NCBI GenBank assembly: GCA_002492465.1
Contig: DKYT01000008.1
Coordinates: 1 to 33,294, forward strand
Source of the DNA: Lachnospiraceae bacterium UBA7093
GTDB lineage: Bacteria > Bacillota > Clostridia > Lachnospirales > Lachnospiraceae
Length of the DNA stretch: 33,294 bases
Direction of reading: 5' to 3'
Shown here: piece by piece, positions 8,769-15,894 of the stretch
How the letters are laid out: each line of letters begins with the position of its first letter
How positions within the stretch are numbered: position 1 is the first letter of the stretch
The notes under the pieces: generated by a model
What the model was told of the DNA's origin: nothing
Seen by the model: the letters and a program-made list of their open reading frames with translations, nothing else
Database searches by the model: none
Translations under genes and position numbers: made by a program

Positions 8769-9149
8769 ATGGAAACAGTTTTTTTGAAAAAGAAGGATGA
8801 AATTTTATATTTAGTAGCAGGCAAAAGCCAGGCGCTGGAGGCATGTAAGCAGGCAGGGTTTGAGATTCTGGACAGCAGCACGGCGGAAGGGGCAGGGGAA
8901 AAGCATCTTCCGGTGGTGGAGAGAGAGGGAGAAAAACTGACGGTAAAGGTGGGAAGTGTTTTTCATCCTATGACAGAGGAGCACAGTATCGGATGGATCT
9001 TCCTGGAGACAAAGCTGGGCGGGCAGTTTGTAAAGCTTTCTCCGGACAAGGAGCCGGTAGCAGAATTTGTGCTGGCAAAGGGGGATCAGGCGGTTGCCGC
9101 CTATGCTTACTGCAATCTCCATGGATTTTGGAAAAAAGACATTTCATAG
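8769..9149 (+). CDS. Superoxide reductase (desulfoferrodoxin family) lacking the N-terminal iron site
   Basis: A 126-residue enzyme reducing superoxide to hydrogen peroxide, part of oxygen tolerance in anaerobes. The catalytic domain (about 40-126) is intact: EKHLP (catalytic Glu44-Lys45, ligand His46), VFHPM (His66), EHSIGW (His72) and CNLHGFW (Cys115, His118) give the Fe(His)4Cys centre. The first ~36 residues align in length with the desulforedoxin-like domain of desulfoferrodoxin but retain only one Cys (Cys26), so the Fe(Cys)4 site cannot form, resembling class III superoxide reductases. GAGGAGA lies 7 bases before the ATG. It follows the 2-oxoacid oxidoreductase by 55 bases without a terminator and may be read from the same transcript; its partner also contains oxygen-sensitive clusters. 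Confidence 0.92.
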   Translation: METVFLKKKDEILYLVAGKSQALEACKQAGFEILDSSTAEGAGEKHLPVVEREGEKLTVKVGSVFHPMTEEHSIGWIFLETKLGGQFVKLSPDKEPVAEFVLAKGDQAVAAYAYCNLHGFWKKDIS

Positions 9150-9166
9150 AATTTTAGCGGCAGATA

Positions 9167-9175
9167 TGATATACT
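9167..9175 (+). promoter_or_regulatory. Extended -10 promoter element before the sugar kinase
   Basis: TGATATACT (TG-n-TATACT) forms an extended -10 box; no good -35 hexamer is seen at the right distance. Transcription from about 9182 would read the kinase and possibly the three following genes. Confidence 0.4.
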
Positions 9176-9223
9176 TCTTCTATAGGCTTAAACGACAAAG
9201 TTTTGGAAGAAGGAGACGGGGAT

Positions 9224-10195
9224 ATGAAAAAATATGATGTAACGGCATTGGGAGAGCTGCTGATTGACTTTACAGAAAACGGGAAGAGCGTCCAGGGGAA
9301 TCCGCTGTTTGAGGCGAACCCTGGCGGCGCTCCCTGCAACGTGTTGGCAATGCTTTCCAAGCTTGGGCATAAAACGGCGTTTGTAGGCAAGGTGGGAAAA
9401 GATTTCTTCGGGCAGCAGCTGAAAGAGACGATCACAGAGGCAGGCATCGATGCAGAATATCTTTGTATGGACAAGGAGATTCACACTACCCTTGCGCTGG
9501 TACATACGTTCCCGGATGGGGACAGAGATTTTTCTTTTTATCGGGAGCCGGGGGCGGATATGATGCTGACAGAGAGCGAGGTTCCCGAAGGACTGTTGAA
9601 GGATACGAAACTGTTTCACTTTGGCACCCTTTCTATGACCCATGAAGGGGTGCGCCGTGCAACCAAAAAGGCAATCCAGATTGCAGAAGAAGCAGGCGCG
9701 ATGATTTCTTTTGACCCGAATCTGCGGCCGCCTCTCTGGAAGAGCATGGAGGAGGCAAGAGAGCAGGTTTTGTATGGGATGTCGCACTGCCAGATTCTGA
9801 AAATCTCTGACAATGAGATTCAGTGGCTGACCGGAAAAGAAGACTATACGGAAGGGGTAAACTGGATCAGAGAAAGGTATCAGATCCCATTGATTCTTGT
9901 GTCCATGGGAAAGGAGGGAAGCCGTGCTTATTATAAGGAAAGCATGGTGGAGGTGTCGCCCTTTTTACAGGAGAATACCATAGAGACCACAGGCGCGGGA
10001 GATACATTCTGCGGTTGTGTGCTGCATTATATATGCGTGCATGGACTGGAGAATTTGACAGAAGATGGGTTAAAGGAGATGCTGATATTTGCAAACGGAG
10101 CTGCCTCTTTGATTACCACCAGAAAGGGCGCGTTGCGGGTGATGCCGGAAAAGGAAGAAATTGAAAAGCTGCTCAGGGAGCGGAACGCCCTTTGA
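9224..10195 (+). CDS. PfkB family carbohydrate kinase, fructokinase-like
   Basis: A 323-residue ribokinase-fold kinase. The N-terminal substrate region reads GELLIDF and NPGGAPCNVLAMLSKLG with the conserved glycines, then FVGKVGKDFFG. The C-terminal PfkB signature is TTGAGDTFCG (residues about 253-262), whose Asp is the catalytic base that deprotonates the sugar hydroxyl before transfer from ATP. The overall pattern, including DFSFYREPGADMML, fits fructokinases (fructose to fructose-6-phosphate) better than ribokinases or 2-keto-3-deoxygluconate kinases, but this is by recollection. The start at 9224 follows AAGGAG by 8 bases, preferred over the in-frame ATG at 9203. No sugar transporter or hydrolase lies next to it. 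Confidence 0.85.
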   Translation: MKKYDVTALGELLIDFTENGKSVQGNPLFEANPGGAPCNVLAMLSKLGHKTAFVGKVGKDFFGQQLKETITEAGIDAEYLCMDKEIHTTLALVHTFPDGDRDFSFYREPGADMMLTESEVPEGLLKDTKLFHFGTLSMTHEGVRRATKKAIQIAEEAGAMISFDPNLRPPLWKSMEEAREQVLYGMSHCQILKISDNEIQWLTGKEDYTEGVNWIRERYQIPLILVSMGKEGSRAYYKESMVEVSPFLQENTIETTGAGDTFCGCVLHYICVHGLENLTEDGLKEMLIFANGAASLITTRKGALRVMPEKEEIEKLLRERNAL

Positions 10196-10227
10196 TCAGG
10201 AACGGCAGATGAACTGGAAGGAGCAGG

Positions 10228-11358
10228 GTGGAGTTGATGGAAGCAGTTATGTATGTATTTTCCATGCTTCTGGTGTTTGGTATATGTATAACGCCATTTG
10301 CATTGATTGCGCTGGATATTATCTTTTATGTCAAAAAGAAAGAAGTGTTTGTGTTTGAAATAATCGCTTTTGGGATAGGGAGCGTTTACATGTTCCTCGC
10401 TTTTGTAATATGGGAACTGCCGGAGTATCAGAATCCCCTGAACAAATGGGGTGGGGCAAATATGCATACGCCTCTTAGCGAGGAATATTTGTTTGCAGTT
10501 GTTTTGTTTGTATTATGGGGAGGACTTAGTTATTTAATCCTGAAATTTGCCCGGAAGACATTGCCGCCTCTGCTGGAAGCGTTTTTTCTGGGAGGGGTGT
10601 ATGTAAGCTGTGGACTTTGCCTTGTATGGATGTTTCAGCTTCTTTGCGGCGCCCATCCGGAGGAAATGAGGATGGACAGCTTTGACTGGTTTATGGTCTT
10701 ATGTCTGTGTGTGGTGCCTTTTCTCTATCTGCTTCATGCGGGGCAGCTGATGGTAAGGCTGGTGAAGGAAAGGGCGCAGAAGCAGGAGACGATCCATTAT
10801 GATAATAAGGCTTTAGAGAAGGCAAACTTATGGCTTTTAAAAGGCGCCAATCTGTTTTTGGCGGGGGTGGTTGCGCTGCTTCCCGTATTGGGAATCCTGG
10901 TAATACTCCTTTGCCTGTTTGGACAGCAGCCGGACAGTATAATTCTTGCTTTTACCAAAACCAGCGACTGGATTTTATCCGGTGAAATTTCTCCGCCTCC
11001 GGTGCATTATGACAACCATTATCTGTGCACCGTATCTCTCCGGGGACATAAAAGACTGGTCAAGCCCCTGAGGTATGGTATCCGCAGGGGGGAGAAGATT
11101 GTGGTAAACCGCCAGTTGTGTGTGGCGAATGCCTTTGAGCAGCTGATCATGGAGAAGGCGCCGAAGTTTCATAAGGCTGTGAGAAACTTTTATGATACCT
11201 ATGGTTATCCGATTTCCAGGCATATCAAGAAGGCGTGGACTGCGGATTTGGTTTATTTGATGATGAAACCTTTGGAGTGGATATTTCTTGTGGTGCTGTA
11301 CTTGTTTGATGAAAAGCCGGAGAATAGAATCAGTAGCCAGTATTTACCACCAATGTGA
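10228..11358 (+). CDS. Membrane protein of unknown function (possibly DUF6688-like)
   Basis: A 376-residue protein with no function I can name. The N-terminal two thirds carry about six hydrophobic helices, beginning MYVFSMLLVFGICITPFALIAL. The C-terminal third is soluble-looking with HYDNHYLCTVSLRGHKRLVKP, RRGEKIVVNRQLCVANAFE and YDTYGYPISRHIKKAW, then a last hydrophobic segment (LEWIFLVVLYLF). I recall this C-terminal block from proteins annotated DUF6688, which should be checked. The GTG at 10228 has AAGGAG just upstream; ATG at 10237 is an alternative that shortens it by three residues. It lies 32 bases after the kinase and 46 before the cysteine-cluster gene, so it is likely in the same transcript. 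Confidence 0.7.
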   Translation: MELMEAVMYVFSMLLVFGICITPFALIALDIIFYVKKKEVFVFEIIAFGIGSVYMFLAFVIWELPEYQNPLNKWGGANMHTPLSEEYLFAVVLFVLWGGLSYLILKFARKTLPPLLEAFFLGGVYVSCGLCLVWMFQLLCGAHPEEMRMDSFDWFMVLCLCVVPFLYLLHAGQLMVRLVKERAQKQETIHYDNKALEKANLWLLKGANLFLAGVVALLPVLGILVILLCLFGQQPDSIILAFTKTSDWILSGEISPPPVHYDNHYLCTVSLRGHKRLVKPLRYGIRRGEKIVVNRQLCVANAFEQLIMEKAPKFHKAVRNFYDTYGYPISRHIKKAWTADLVYLMMKPLEWIFLVVLYLFDEKPENRISSQYLPPM

Positions 11359-11404
11359 TTAGTTTACCACTATGAGAAGCAGATGAGAAAGACAGAACAG
11401 AAAT

Positions 11405-12091
11405 ATGGAGCGACAAATTGATTTAAAAGAGATATCTGATGGAAAGCTGTACACAGCAAACGACATGGTCAGGGCGGCATGCAACGACTGCGCAGGCTGT
11501 TCTTCCTGCTGCCGGGGAATGGGAAATTCCATCATTTTAGATCCTTATGATCTTTTTCAGCTTGAAAAAGGGTTAGGAAGCACATTTGAGAAGCTGATGG
11601 AAACGGCGCTGGAGCTTCATGTGGTAGACGGAATTGTGTGCCCTAATTTGAAAATGCAGGAGGATGGGGAGCAGTGCTTTTTCCTGAACGGAGAGGGCAG
11701 ATGTGCCATACATGCTTTCAGACCGGGCTTTTGCAGAATGTTTCCCTTAGGGAGAATCTATCAGGAGGACAGCTTTCGCTATTTTCTTCAGATTCATGAA
11801 TGCCCGTATCCCAATAAGACCAAGGTAAAGATAAAAAAGTGGCTGGAAATACCGGAGTTGGGGAAATATGAGGCATACATAAAGGACTGGCATTACTTTT
11901 TGAAGGATGTGCAGGCGATTATAAAGGAGACTGACAATCAGGCGATCGTTAAAAATCTGAATATGTACCTTTTGAATCAGTTTTATGTAAAGTCATATGA
12001 AACCGGAGGAGATGGGGGAAAGACGGATTTTTACCCGCAGTTTTACGGGCGCTTAGAAGAGGCAAAGGAAATGGTGAAAGTTTACAGATAA
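11405..12091 (+). CDS. YkgJ/Fli-type cysteine-cluster protein
   Basis: A 228-residue protein of the YkgJ/CxxCxxCC family, thought to bind zinc or an iron-sulfur cluster. The N-terminal cluster is CNDCAGCSSCCRGMG (Cys26, 29, 32, 35, 36), followed by LDPYDLFQLEKGLG. A second set is CPNLKM, then QCFFLNGEGRCAIHAFRPGFCRMFPLG. The spacing matches the family's conserved pattern (CCRxx, CPFL, Cx3H..RPxxCRxFPLG). The ribosome binding site is weak. Some members help methylate flagellin or act in metal handling, but most are uncharacterised and no such context is present. The adjacent Crp/Fnr regulator starts 27 bases downstream, so the two are probably co-transcribed and could share a redox or metal theme (inference). 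Confidence 0.8.
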   Translation: MERQIDLKEISDGKLYTANDMVRAACNDCAGCSSCCRGMGNSIILDPYDLFQLEKGLGSTFEKLMETALELHVVDGIVCPNLKMQEDGEQCFFLNGEGRCAIHAFRPGFCRMFPLGRIYQEDSFRYFLQIHECPYPNKTKVKIKKWLEIPELGKYEAYIKDWHYFLKDVQAIIKETDNQAIVKNLNMYLLNQFYVKSYETGGDGGKTDFYPQFYGRLEEAKEMVKVYR

Positions 12092-12118
12092 AAATAGGAA
12101 CAGAAAGGCGGGGTATAT

Positions 12119-12793
12119 ATGGCTGATCTTGCATCATCCAAGCTGTTTCATGCAATCACAGAAAAAGAGAGGGAGCGGATTTTAAATTGCTCAAAATCCA
12201 GAGAAAAACGTTATTCTTCAGGCGCTTATATTTTTGAGCAGGGGGGAGTGCCTTCCAGATTGTTTCTCCTTTTGGAGGGGCAGGTGCAGATCTGTAAGGA
12301 TTTTACCTCCGGAAAAAGAGATGTGCTGTATCTGGTGGAGGCAGGCAATGTATTTGGTGAGATCTTCCTGTTTGGGGATAAAAAGCATTATTGGTATGAT
12401 GCTGTTGCGGTTACGGATGTCAGGGTTTTGGAGATGCCCTGGGATTTCTTTTACCATTTTTGTTCCAATGCCTGCGATCATCACAAGCAGCTTACACAGA
12501 ATATGCTGGAAATTATGTCTGAAAATAATTTCAGAATTACCAGGAAGCTGCATATTGTCAGTACTTCCTCCCTCAGAGAGCGGCTTGCCATCTGGCTTAT
12601 CGACGCTATGGATGAAAGCTGTATGGTGGAATTGCATATGAACAGGGAGCAACTGGCGGATTTCCTGGGAGTGGCGCGACCGTCCCTGTCCAGGGAGCTG
12701 ATGCGGATGCAGAAGGATGGTTTGATAGAGGTGAGCAGAAGGAATATTAAGATTTGCGATAAAGATGCAGTGGAAATGTTGTATGGGGCGTGA
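12119..12793 (+). CDS. Crp/Fnr family transcriptional regulator
   Basis: A 224-residue regulator. Residues about 10-130 form the cyclic-nucleotide-binding-like barrel (SSGAYIFEQGG, RLFLLLEGQVQI, GNVFGEIFLFG), then a long dimerisation helix, then a winged helix-turn-helix (MNREQLADFLGVARPSLSRELMRMQKDGLIEV) near 169-205. The N-terminal cysteine cluster of true FNR proteins is missing (only one Cys precedes the barrel), and the Arg-Ser phosphate-binding signature of Crp is not seen, so the signal is unlikely to be a [4Fe-4S] cluster or cAMP; it may sense another small molecule. Last gene of its run; its stop codon lies inside the terminator stem. A Crp/Fnr-type 5-4-5 box is present upstream of grcA at 18267. 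Confidence 0.9.
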   Translation: MADLASSKLFHAITEKERERILNCSKSREKRYSSGAYIFEQGGVPSRLFLLLEGQVQICKDFTSGKRDVLYLVEAGNVFGEIFLFGDKKHYWYDAVAVTDVRVLEMPWDFFYHFCSNACDHHKQLTQNMLEIMSENNFRITRKLHIVSTSSLRERLAIWLIDAMDESCMVELHMNREQLADFLGVARPSLSRELMRMQKDGLIEVSRRNIKICDKDAVEMLYGA

Positions 12794-12816
12794 ACGAAGC
12801 AGTTCAGCCCTTTTTT
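12785..12816 (+). terminator. Intrinsic terminator after the Crp/Fnr gene
   Basis: GGGC-g-TGAAC (12786-12795, one-base bulge) pairs with GTTCAGCCC (12802-12810) across a GAAGCA loop, followed by TTTTTTATTTT. The TGA stop of the regulator is within the stem. Confidence 0.85.
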
Positions 12817-12861
12817 ATTTTAACTGTAATAAACAGATTGTATACATAAAAATAAAATTAA

Positions 12862-12879
12862 TTACGCAAATATGCGTAA
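12862..12879. promoter_or_regulatory. Operator copy 1 of the dynamin module (perfect 7-bp inverted repeat)
   Basis: TTACGCA-AATA-TGCGTAA is a perfect palindrome with a 4-base centre. It ends 6 bases before the -35 hexamer of the promoter at 12886. The same element in the same place precedes the HTH-dynamin gene (15809-15826, one arm mismatch). The likely binder is the XRE domain of that protein. Confidence 0.8.
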
Positions 12880-12885
12880 AGCATA

Positions 12886-12914
12886 TTGAAATTATGAAAT
12901 ACAAGTGATATAAT
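12886..12914 (+). promoter_or_regulatory. Promoter P1 of the dynamin module
   Basis: TTGAAA at 12886-12891, 17-base spacer, TATAAT at 12909-12914 preceded by TGA (extended -10). A strong housekeeping promoter reading the three-gene unit that starts at 12946, with an AAGGAGG site in its short leader. Confidence 0.88.
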
Positions 12915-12945
12915 GGTTTTACAATGTAAAAGGAGGTAATAACCC

Positions 12946-13797
12946 ATGTTCAACATCACTTTAAAAAAAGAGGCATTAAGAATTCATGAGGAAACACTGA
13001 GAAGATATAATGCATCTTATGAAAAAATGAGAGCTGCCTGTGAAAACCTTTATAGGGTAAGAAGAGACTCGGTAGGTCTGATTCAATTAATTGAGCGAGC
13101 CGTTAACAGCATAGCTAACACGCCCAAAGAATTTGATACACAAATGGGAAAGGCAGGGAAAGAACTGACGAAATTCAGCGGAACCGAGGAATACGCAAAA
13201 GAGTCGTATTATGCATCCATAAAGGCGGGTGTGAATATCGTAGGCGGCGCAGCAGCAGGAGTTGGCGTGGCAGCTATGGCACCAACGGCTTTGATGAGCG
13301 TTGCGACTACTTTTGGAACGGCAACTACCGGAACCGCCATTAGCGCGCTTTCCGGTGCAGCGGCGCAGAAGGCGGCTATGGCATGGATCGGAAGAACCTT
13401 TGCAGGATTTGCAGTAAAGGAAGGCGCTGGGATGGTGGCGGGGCAGGCGTTTTTGGCTCTTGCTGGTCCTATAGGGTGGGGGATTACGATAACGTCAACA
13501 GGTATTTCCCTGGTATCGCTTACAGCCAGGAATAAAGAAATTTCTGATAATGCAGTCAATGAGGCAAAAGAAATTGCGGAAGCGAGAGAAGCCCTGGACG
13601 AGGCAGCGGAGAAGGTCGATGCTTTAAAGATAAAGACAAGCGTTCTTTACAATGAAATAAATCGGCAAAGAAATCGAATTGCTGGATTTATGAATACAGA
13701 TTATCAATCGCTTGCAGAGAATGATCAGTACTTTCTTGGCACATTGGTGAACAATACATTGAGCTTATCCATGCTGCTCAATGAAACGGTAGAATAG
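12946..13797 (+). CDS. Coiled-coil protein with a central glycine/alanine-rich hydrophobic domain (dynamin module gene 1)
   Basis: I do not recognise a characterised family. The 283 residues fall into three parts: a charged helical N-terminus (1-90); a Gly/Ala-rich hydrophobic stretch (about 94-192) including NIVGGAAAGVGVAAMAP, AAMAWIG and ALAGPIGWGI, long enough for several membrane-inserting helices; and a coiled-coil C-terminus (about 195-245, AREALDEAAEKVDALKIK) with a polar tail. This helix-hydrophobic-helix layout is seen in membrane-inserting or pore-forming helical proteins and in proteins working with dynamin-like GTPases, so a membrane role is inferred. No signal peptide is seen, so insertion would be from the cytoplasm. 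AAGGAGG lies 10 bases before the ATG. The next gene starts 11 bases after its stop. Confidence 0.75.
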   Translation: MFNITLKKEALRIHEETLRRYNASYEKMRAACENLYRVRRDSVGLIQLIERAVNSIANTPKEFDTQMGKAGKELTKFSGTEEYAKESYYASIKAGVNIVGGAAAGVGVAAMAPTALMSVATTFGTATTGTAISALSGAAAQKAAMAWIGRTFAGFAVKEGAGMVAGQAFLALAGPIGWGITITSTGISLVSLTARNKEISDNAVNEAKEIAEAREALDEAAEKVDALKIKTSVLYNEINRQRNRIAGFMNTDYQSLAENDQYFLGTLVNNTLSLSMLLNETVE

Positions 13798-13808
13798 GAG
13801 GTGATGTG

Positions 13809-15263
13809 ATGGCGGAGGCATTAAGCAGAACGGTAAAAAGTACTCAGGAGCAGGCGGTGGCATCCTGGATAACCTGTTTGAATCAGATACGGCTGGACAC
13901 GCTTATCGACAGGCTGCGTCAGCAGGATGTAAATCTGGAGGACGCACTTTCAGAGCTTGCTGATCTGAAGGCTTTCATTGGAGATCCGGCACATATACTT
14001 GGAAGCGAGGCTACAAAGCACGGTGAAATTGCAGAGCATATGCAGGTCAATATTTCCAATGCCAGGCGTGCGATTCAAGGACTTAAGAAAGAATACACCT
14101 TTGAAGGAGTGGGAAGAACTGCCCCGATGGACTATTTGAAAAATGGGCAGCAGGTGCAGTCAAAGTTCCAAAATGGACTCAAAAATACTTTCTTTAGGAC
14201 AAATGGTTTGGCGGATCATCTGAAGAAGTATCCTGATTATGTGAAGAACGGAGGCACTTATGATATACCAAAGGATCAATACCAACAAATGGTGGATCTG
14301 TTGGAAAAATACAAAAACAGCCCGTCCAAGTTAAGGGGGAAAGAACCCGAATTAGCGAAAAAACTGGATGAGTATTTAAGGGAAAACGAGCTGGAGATTG
14401 GAAAAAATATTAAGCCTGCGGTGGTTGATTATAGCGAGGTTCAAAGAAATGTGGCGGATGAAACCGTAAACAGAGAAGAGAAAAGCATAAAAAAGGAGGA
14501 TGAAAAACAGCGCAAAGCAGCATATGACGCATCGAAGCCCACGTGGAAGGAAGGGGTTAAAGCAACGGGAATCAGTGCGGCAGCGGAGGGTGGCGTAACG
14601 TTTTGCATGTCGGTTGCAAAGAAACGAAAAGAGAAAAAGTTCTCCGAATTTACAGGTGACGACTGGAAAGAAATTGGAATGGATACAGGAAAGGGAACGG
14701 TGAAAGGCGGTGTAAGAGGCGGAACAATTTATCTTTTAACCAATTTTACCGCTACACCGGCAAATGTTGCATCCGCATATGTCACAGCCGCTTTTGGCGT
14801 GGCGGAGCAAGTAAAGGCATTAGAGACCGGTAAAGTATCTGAAGAAGACTTTGTGATAAACTGTGAGACAGTATGTCTTGATGTCACAGTCAGCGCTATT
14901 GCTTCACTTGCAGGTCAGGTTATGATTCCAGTTCCTGTATTGGGAGCTGTTATTGGAAATATTGCAGGCGAGTTTATTTATGAGTTGTGTAAAAAAGAAG
15001 GCGCAAGACGATCACAGAAAATAATTGCCGGATATCATCAGGAAATGACACAGCTGAATCAACAGCTTGATATTCGGTTATTGCAAGTTGCCATGGAGAT
15101 CCAAAAGGCTTTGAAACGTTTTGGGGATCTTGAGCAACTGGCATTCAGTATGGATGTAAATCTGGCATTTCATGGATCTGTAAATTTGGCAAAAGAACTT
15201 GGGGTGAATAAGGAGCAAATTCTTGAAACGAAGAGTCAAATTGACAATTATTTCTTGGGGTAG
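13809..15263 (+). CDS. Protein with PD-(D/E)XK-like motif set and C-terminal hydrophobic segments (dynamin module gene 2)
   Basis: 484 residues, not a family I can name. Residues about 55-125 hold HGEIAEH (Glu76), NARRAIQGL, FEGVGRTAPMDY (Asp108) and QVQSK (Gln117-x-Lys119). The order Glu ... Asp ... Gln-x-Lys with hydrophobic strands between is the pattern of PD-(D/E)XK nucleases with Gln replacing Glu; this is motif reading only. Residues 205-245 are highly charged. Two hydrophobic blocks follow, about 300-333 (TIYLLTNFTATPANVASAYV) and 355-393 (VSAIASLAGQVMIPVPVLGA), then a helical tail. The ATG at 13809 has AGGAGG 7 bases upstream; GTG at 13806 is an alternative. It sits between gene 1 and the DUF697-like gene in one operon. 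Confidence 0.72.
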   Translation: MAEALSRTVKSTQEQAVASWITCLNQIRLDTLIDRLRQQDVNLEDALSELADLKAFIGDPAHILGSEATKHGEIAEHMQVNISNARRAIQGLKKEYTFEGVGRTAPMDYLKNGQQVQSKFQNGLKNTFFRTNGLADHLKKYPDYVKNGGTYDIPKDQYQQMVDLLEKYKNSPSKLRGKEPELAKKLDEYLRENELEIGKNIKPAVVDYSEVQRNVADETVNREEKSIKKEDEKQRKAAYDASKPTWKEGVKATGISAAAEGGVTFCMSVAKKRKEKKFSEFTGDDWKEIGMDTGKGTVKGGVRGGTIYLLTNFTATPANVASAYVTAAFGVAEQVKALETGKVSEEDFVINCETVCLDVTVSAIASLAGQVMIPVPVLGAVIGNIAGEFIYELCKKEGARRSQKIIAGYHQEMTQLNQQLDIRLLQVAMEIQKALKRFGDLEQLAFSMDVNLAFHGSVNLAKELGVNKEQILETKSQIDNYFLG

Positions 15264-15277
15264 AAAGGAGAAAGACA

Positions 15278-15772
15278 ATGGAAAAAGAATTGAATGATGA
15301 ATTGAAAGGGCTTGAAATCACTGTATTAAATGAGAAAGCAGAGAATGCTGTGGCGGTGGCAGCAGCGGCAGCGACGGTAACCGGTGCTGTTCCGCTCCCC
15401 TTTGCAGATGCTCCGTTACTGATCGGCGAGCAGGTAACGTTGATGGCAACCATATGTGGCATTTATGGCATTGATGTTGGGAAGGATGGGCTAAAGATGT
15501 TGGCCGCCACAGTTTTAGGCGCAGGCGGAGCGACCATTGTGGGAAAGACGATTGCAACGAATCTTTTGAAACTGATACCTGGCGTTGGTACGTTTATGGG
15601 TAGCGCAATTTCGGCAGGTACGGCGGGGACAGTAACGCTGGCAATGGGAAAAGCGTTTATTGAAGTCTGCAAGGCGGTAAAACTTGGAAAGCTGGGCGAG
15701 TCTGATTTTACTTCATCTGAGGTGATCGCTATGATGAAGGAACAATTTAAGGATCAAATCCAATCGCGTTAA
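15278..15772 (+). CDS. DUF697 / YcjF-like membrane protein (dynamin module gene 3)
   Basis: A 164-residue protein dominated by a DUF697-like hydrophobic domain: VAAAAATVTGAVPLPFADAP, IGEQVTLMATICGIYGID, then glycine-rich AATVLGAGGATIVGKTIA and LIPGVGTFMGSAISAGTAG. DUF697 normally lies at the C-terminus of, or next to, small or dynamin-like GTPases (as in YcjF beside YcjX, or HSR1-like GTPases) and is believed to anchor them in the membrane. Here it is a separate gene beside an HTH-dynamin protein, so it is the plausible membrane partner of that GTPase. GAAAGGAG lies a few bases before the ATG; it starts 14 bases after gene 2. No terminator is evident between its stop and promoter P2. Confidence 0.82.
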   Translation: MEKELNDELKGLEITVLNEKAENAVAVAAAAATVTGAVPLPFADAPLLIGEQVTLMATICGIYGIDVGKDGLKMLAATVLGAGGATIVGKTIATNLLKLIPGVGTFMGSAISAGTAGTVTLAMGKAFIEVCKAVKLGKLGESDFTSSEVIAMMKEQFKDQIQSR

Positions 15773-15808
15773 GTATCATTCAAACCGCTATACAAATAAA
15801 TAAAACAG

Positions 15809-15826
15809 TTATGCAAATTTGCGTAA
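15809..15826. promoter_or_regulatory. Operator copy 2 of the dynamin module
   Basis: TTATGCA-AATT-TGCGTAA, one arm mismatch from a perfect palindrome, ending 6 bases before the -35 hexamer of P2, exactly as copy 1 does at P1. Over the 34 bases from the operator through the -35 region the two copies are 28/34 identical, and an A/T-rich block starting TATACA precedes both. Confidence 0.8.
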
Positions 15827-15832
15827 AACGCA

Positions 15833-15861
15833 TTGGAATTATCAAGCAAAAGTAATATACT
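15833..15861 (+). promoter_or_regulatory. Promoter P2 of the HTH-dynamin gene
   Basis: TTGGAA at 15833-15838, 17-base spacer, TATACT at 15856-15861. Transcription would start near 15868, giving a leader of about 27 bases before the ATG at 15895. Confidence 0.82.
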
Positions 15862-15894
15862 ACTATCATGACAAAGAATGCAGGAGGAAAAAAA

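Noticed and set aside
9188..9787. Reverse-strand 199-codon frame across the sugar kinase
   Set aside because: The forward frame carries PfkB motifs; the reverse has no start signals and a shadow-like composition.
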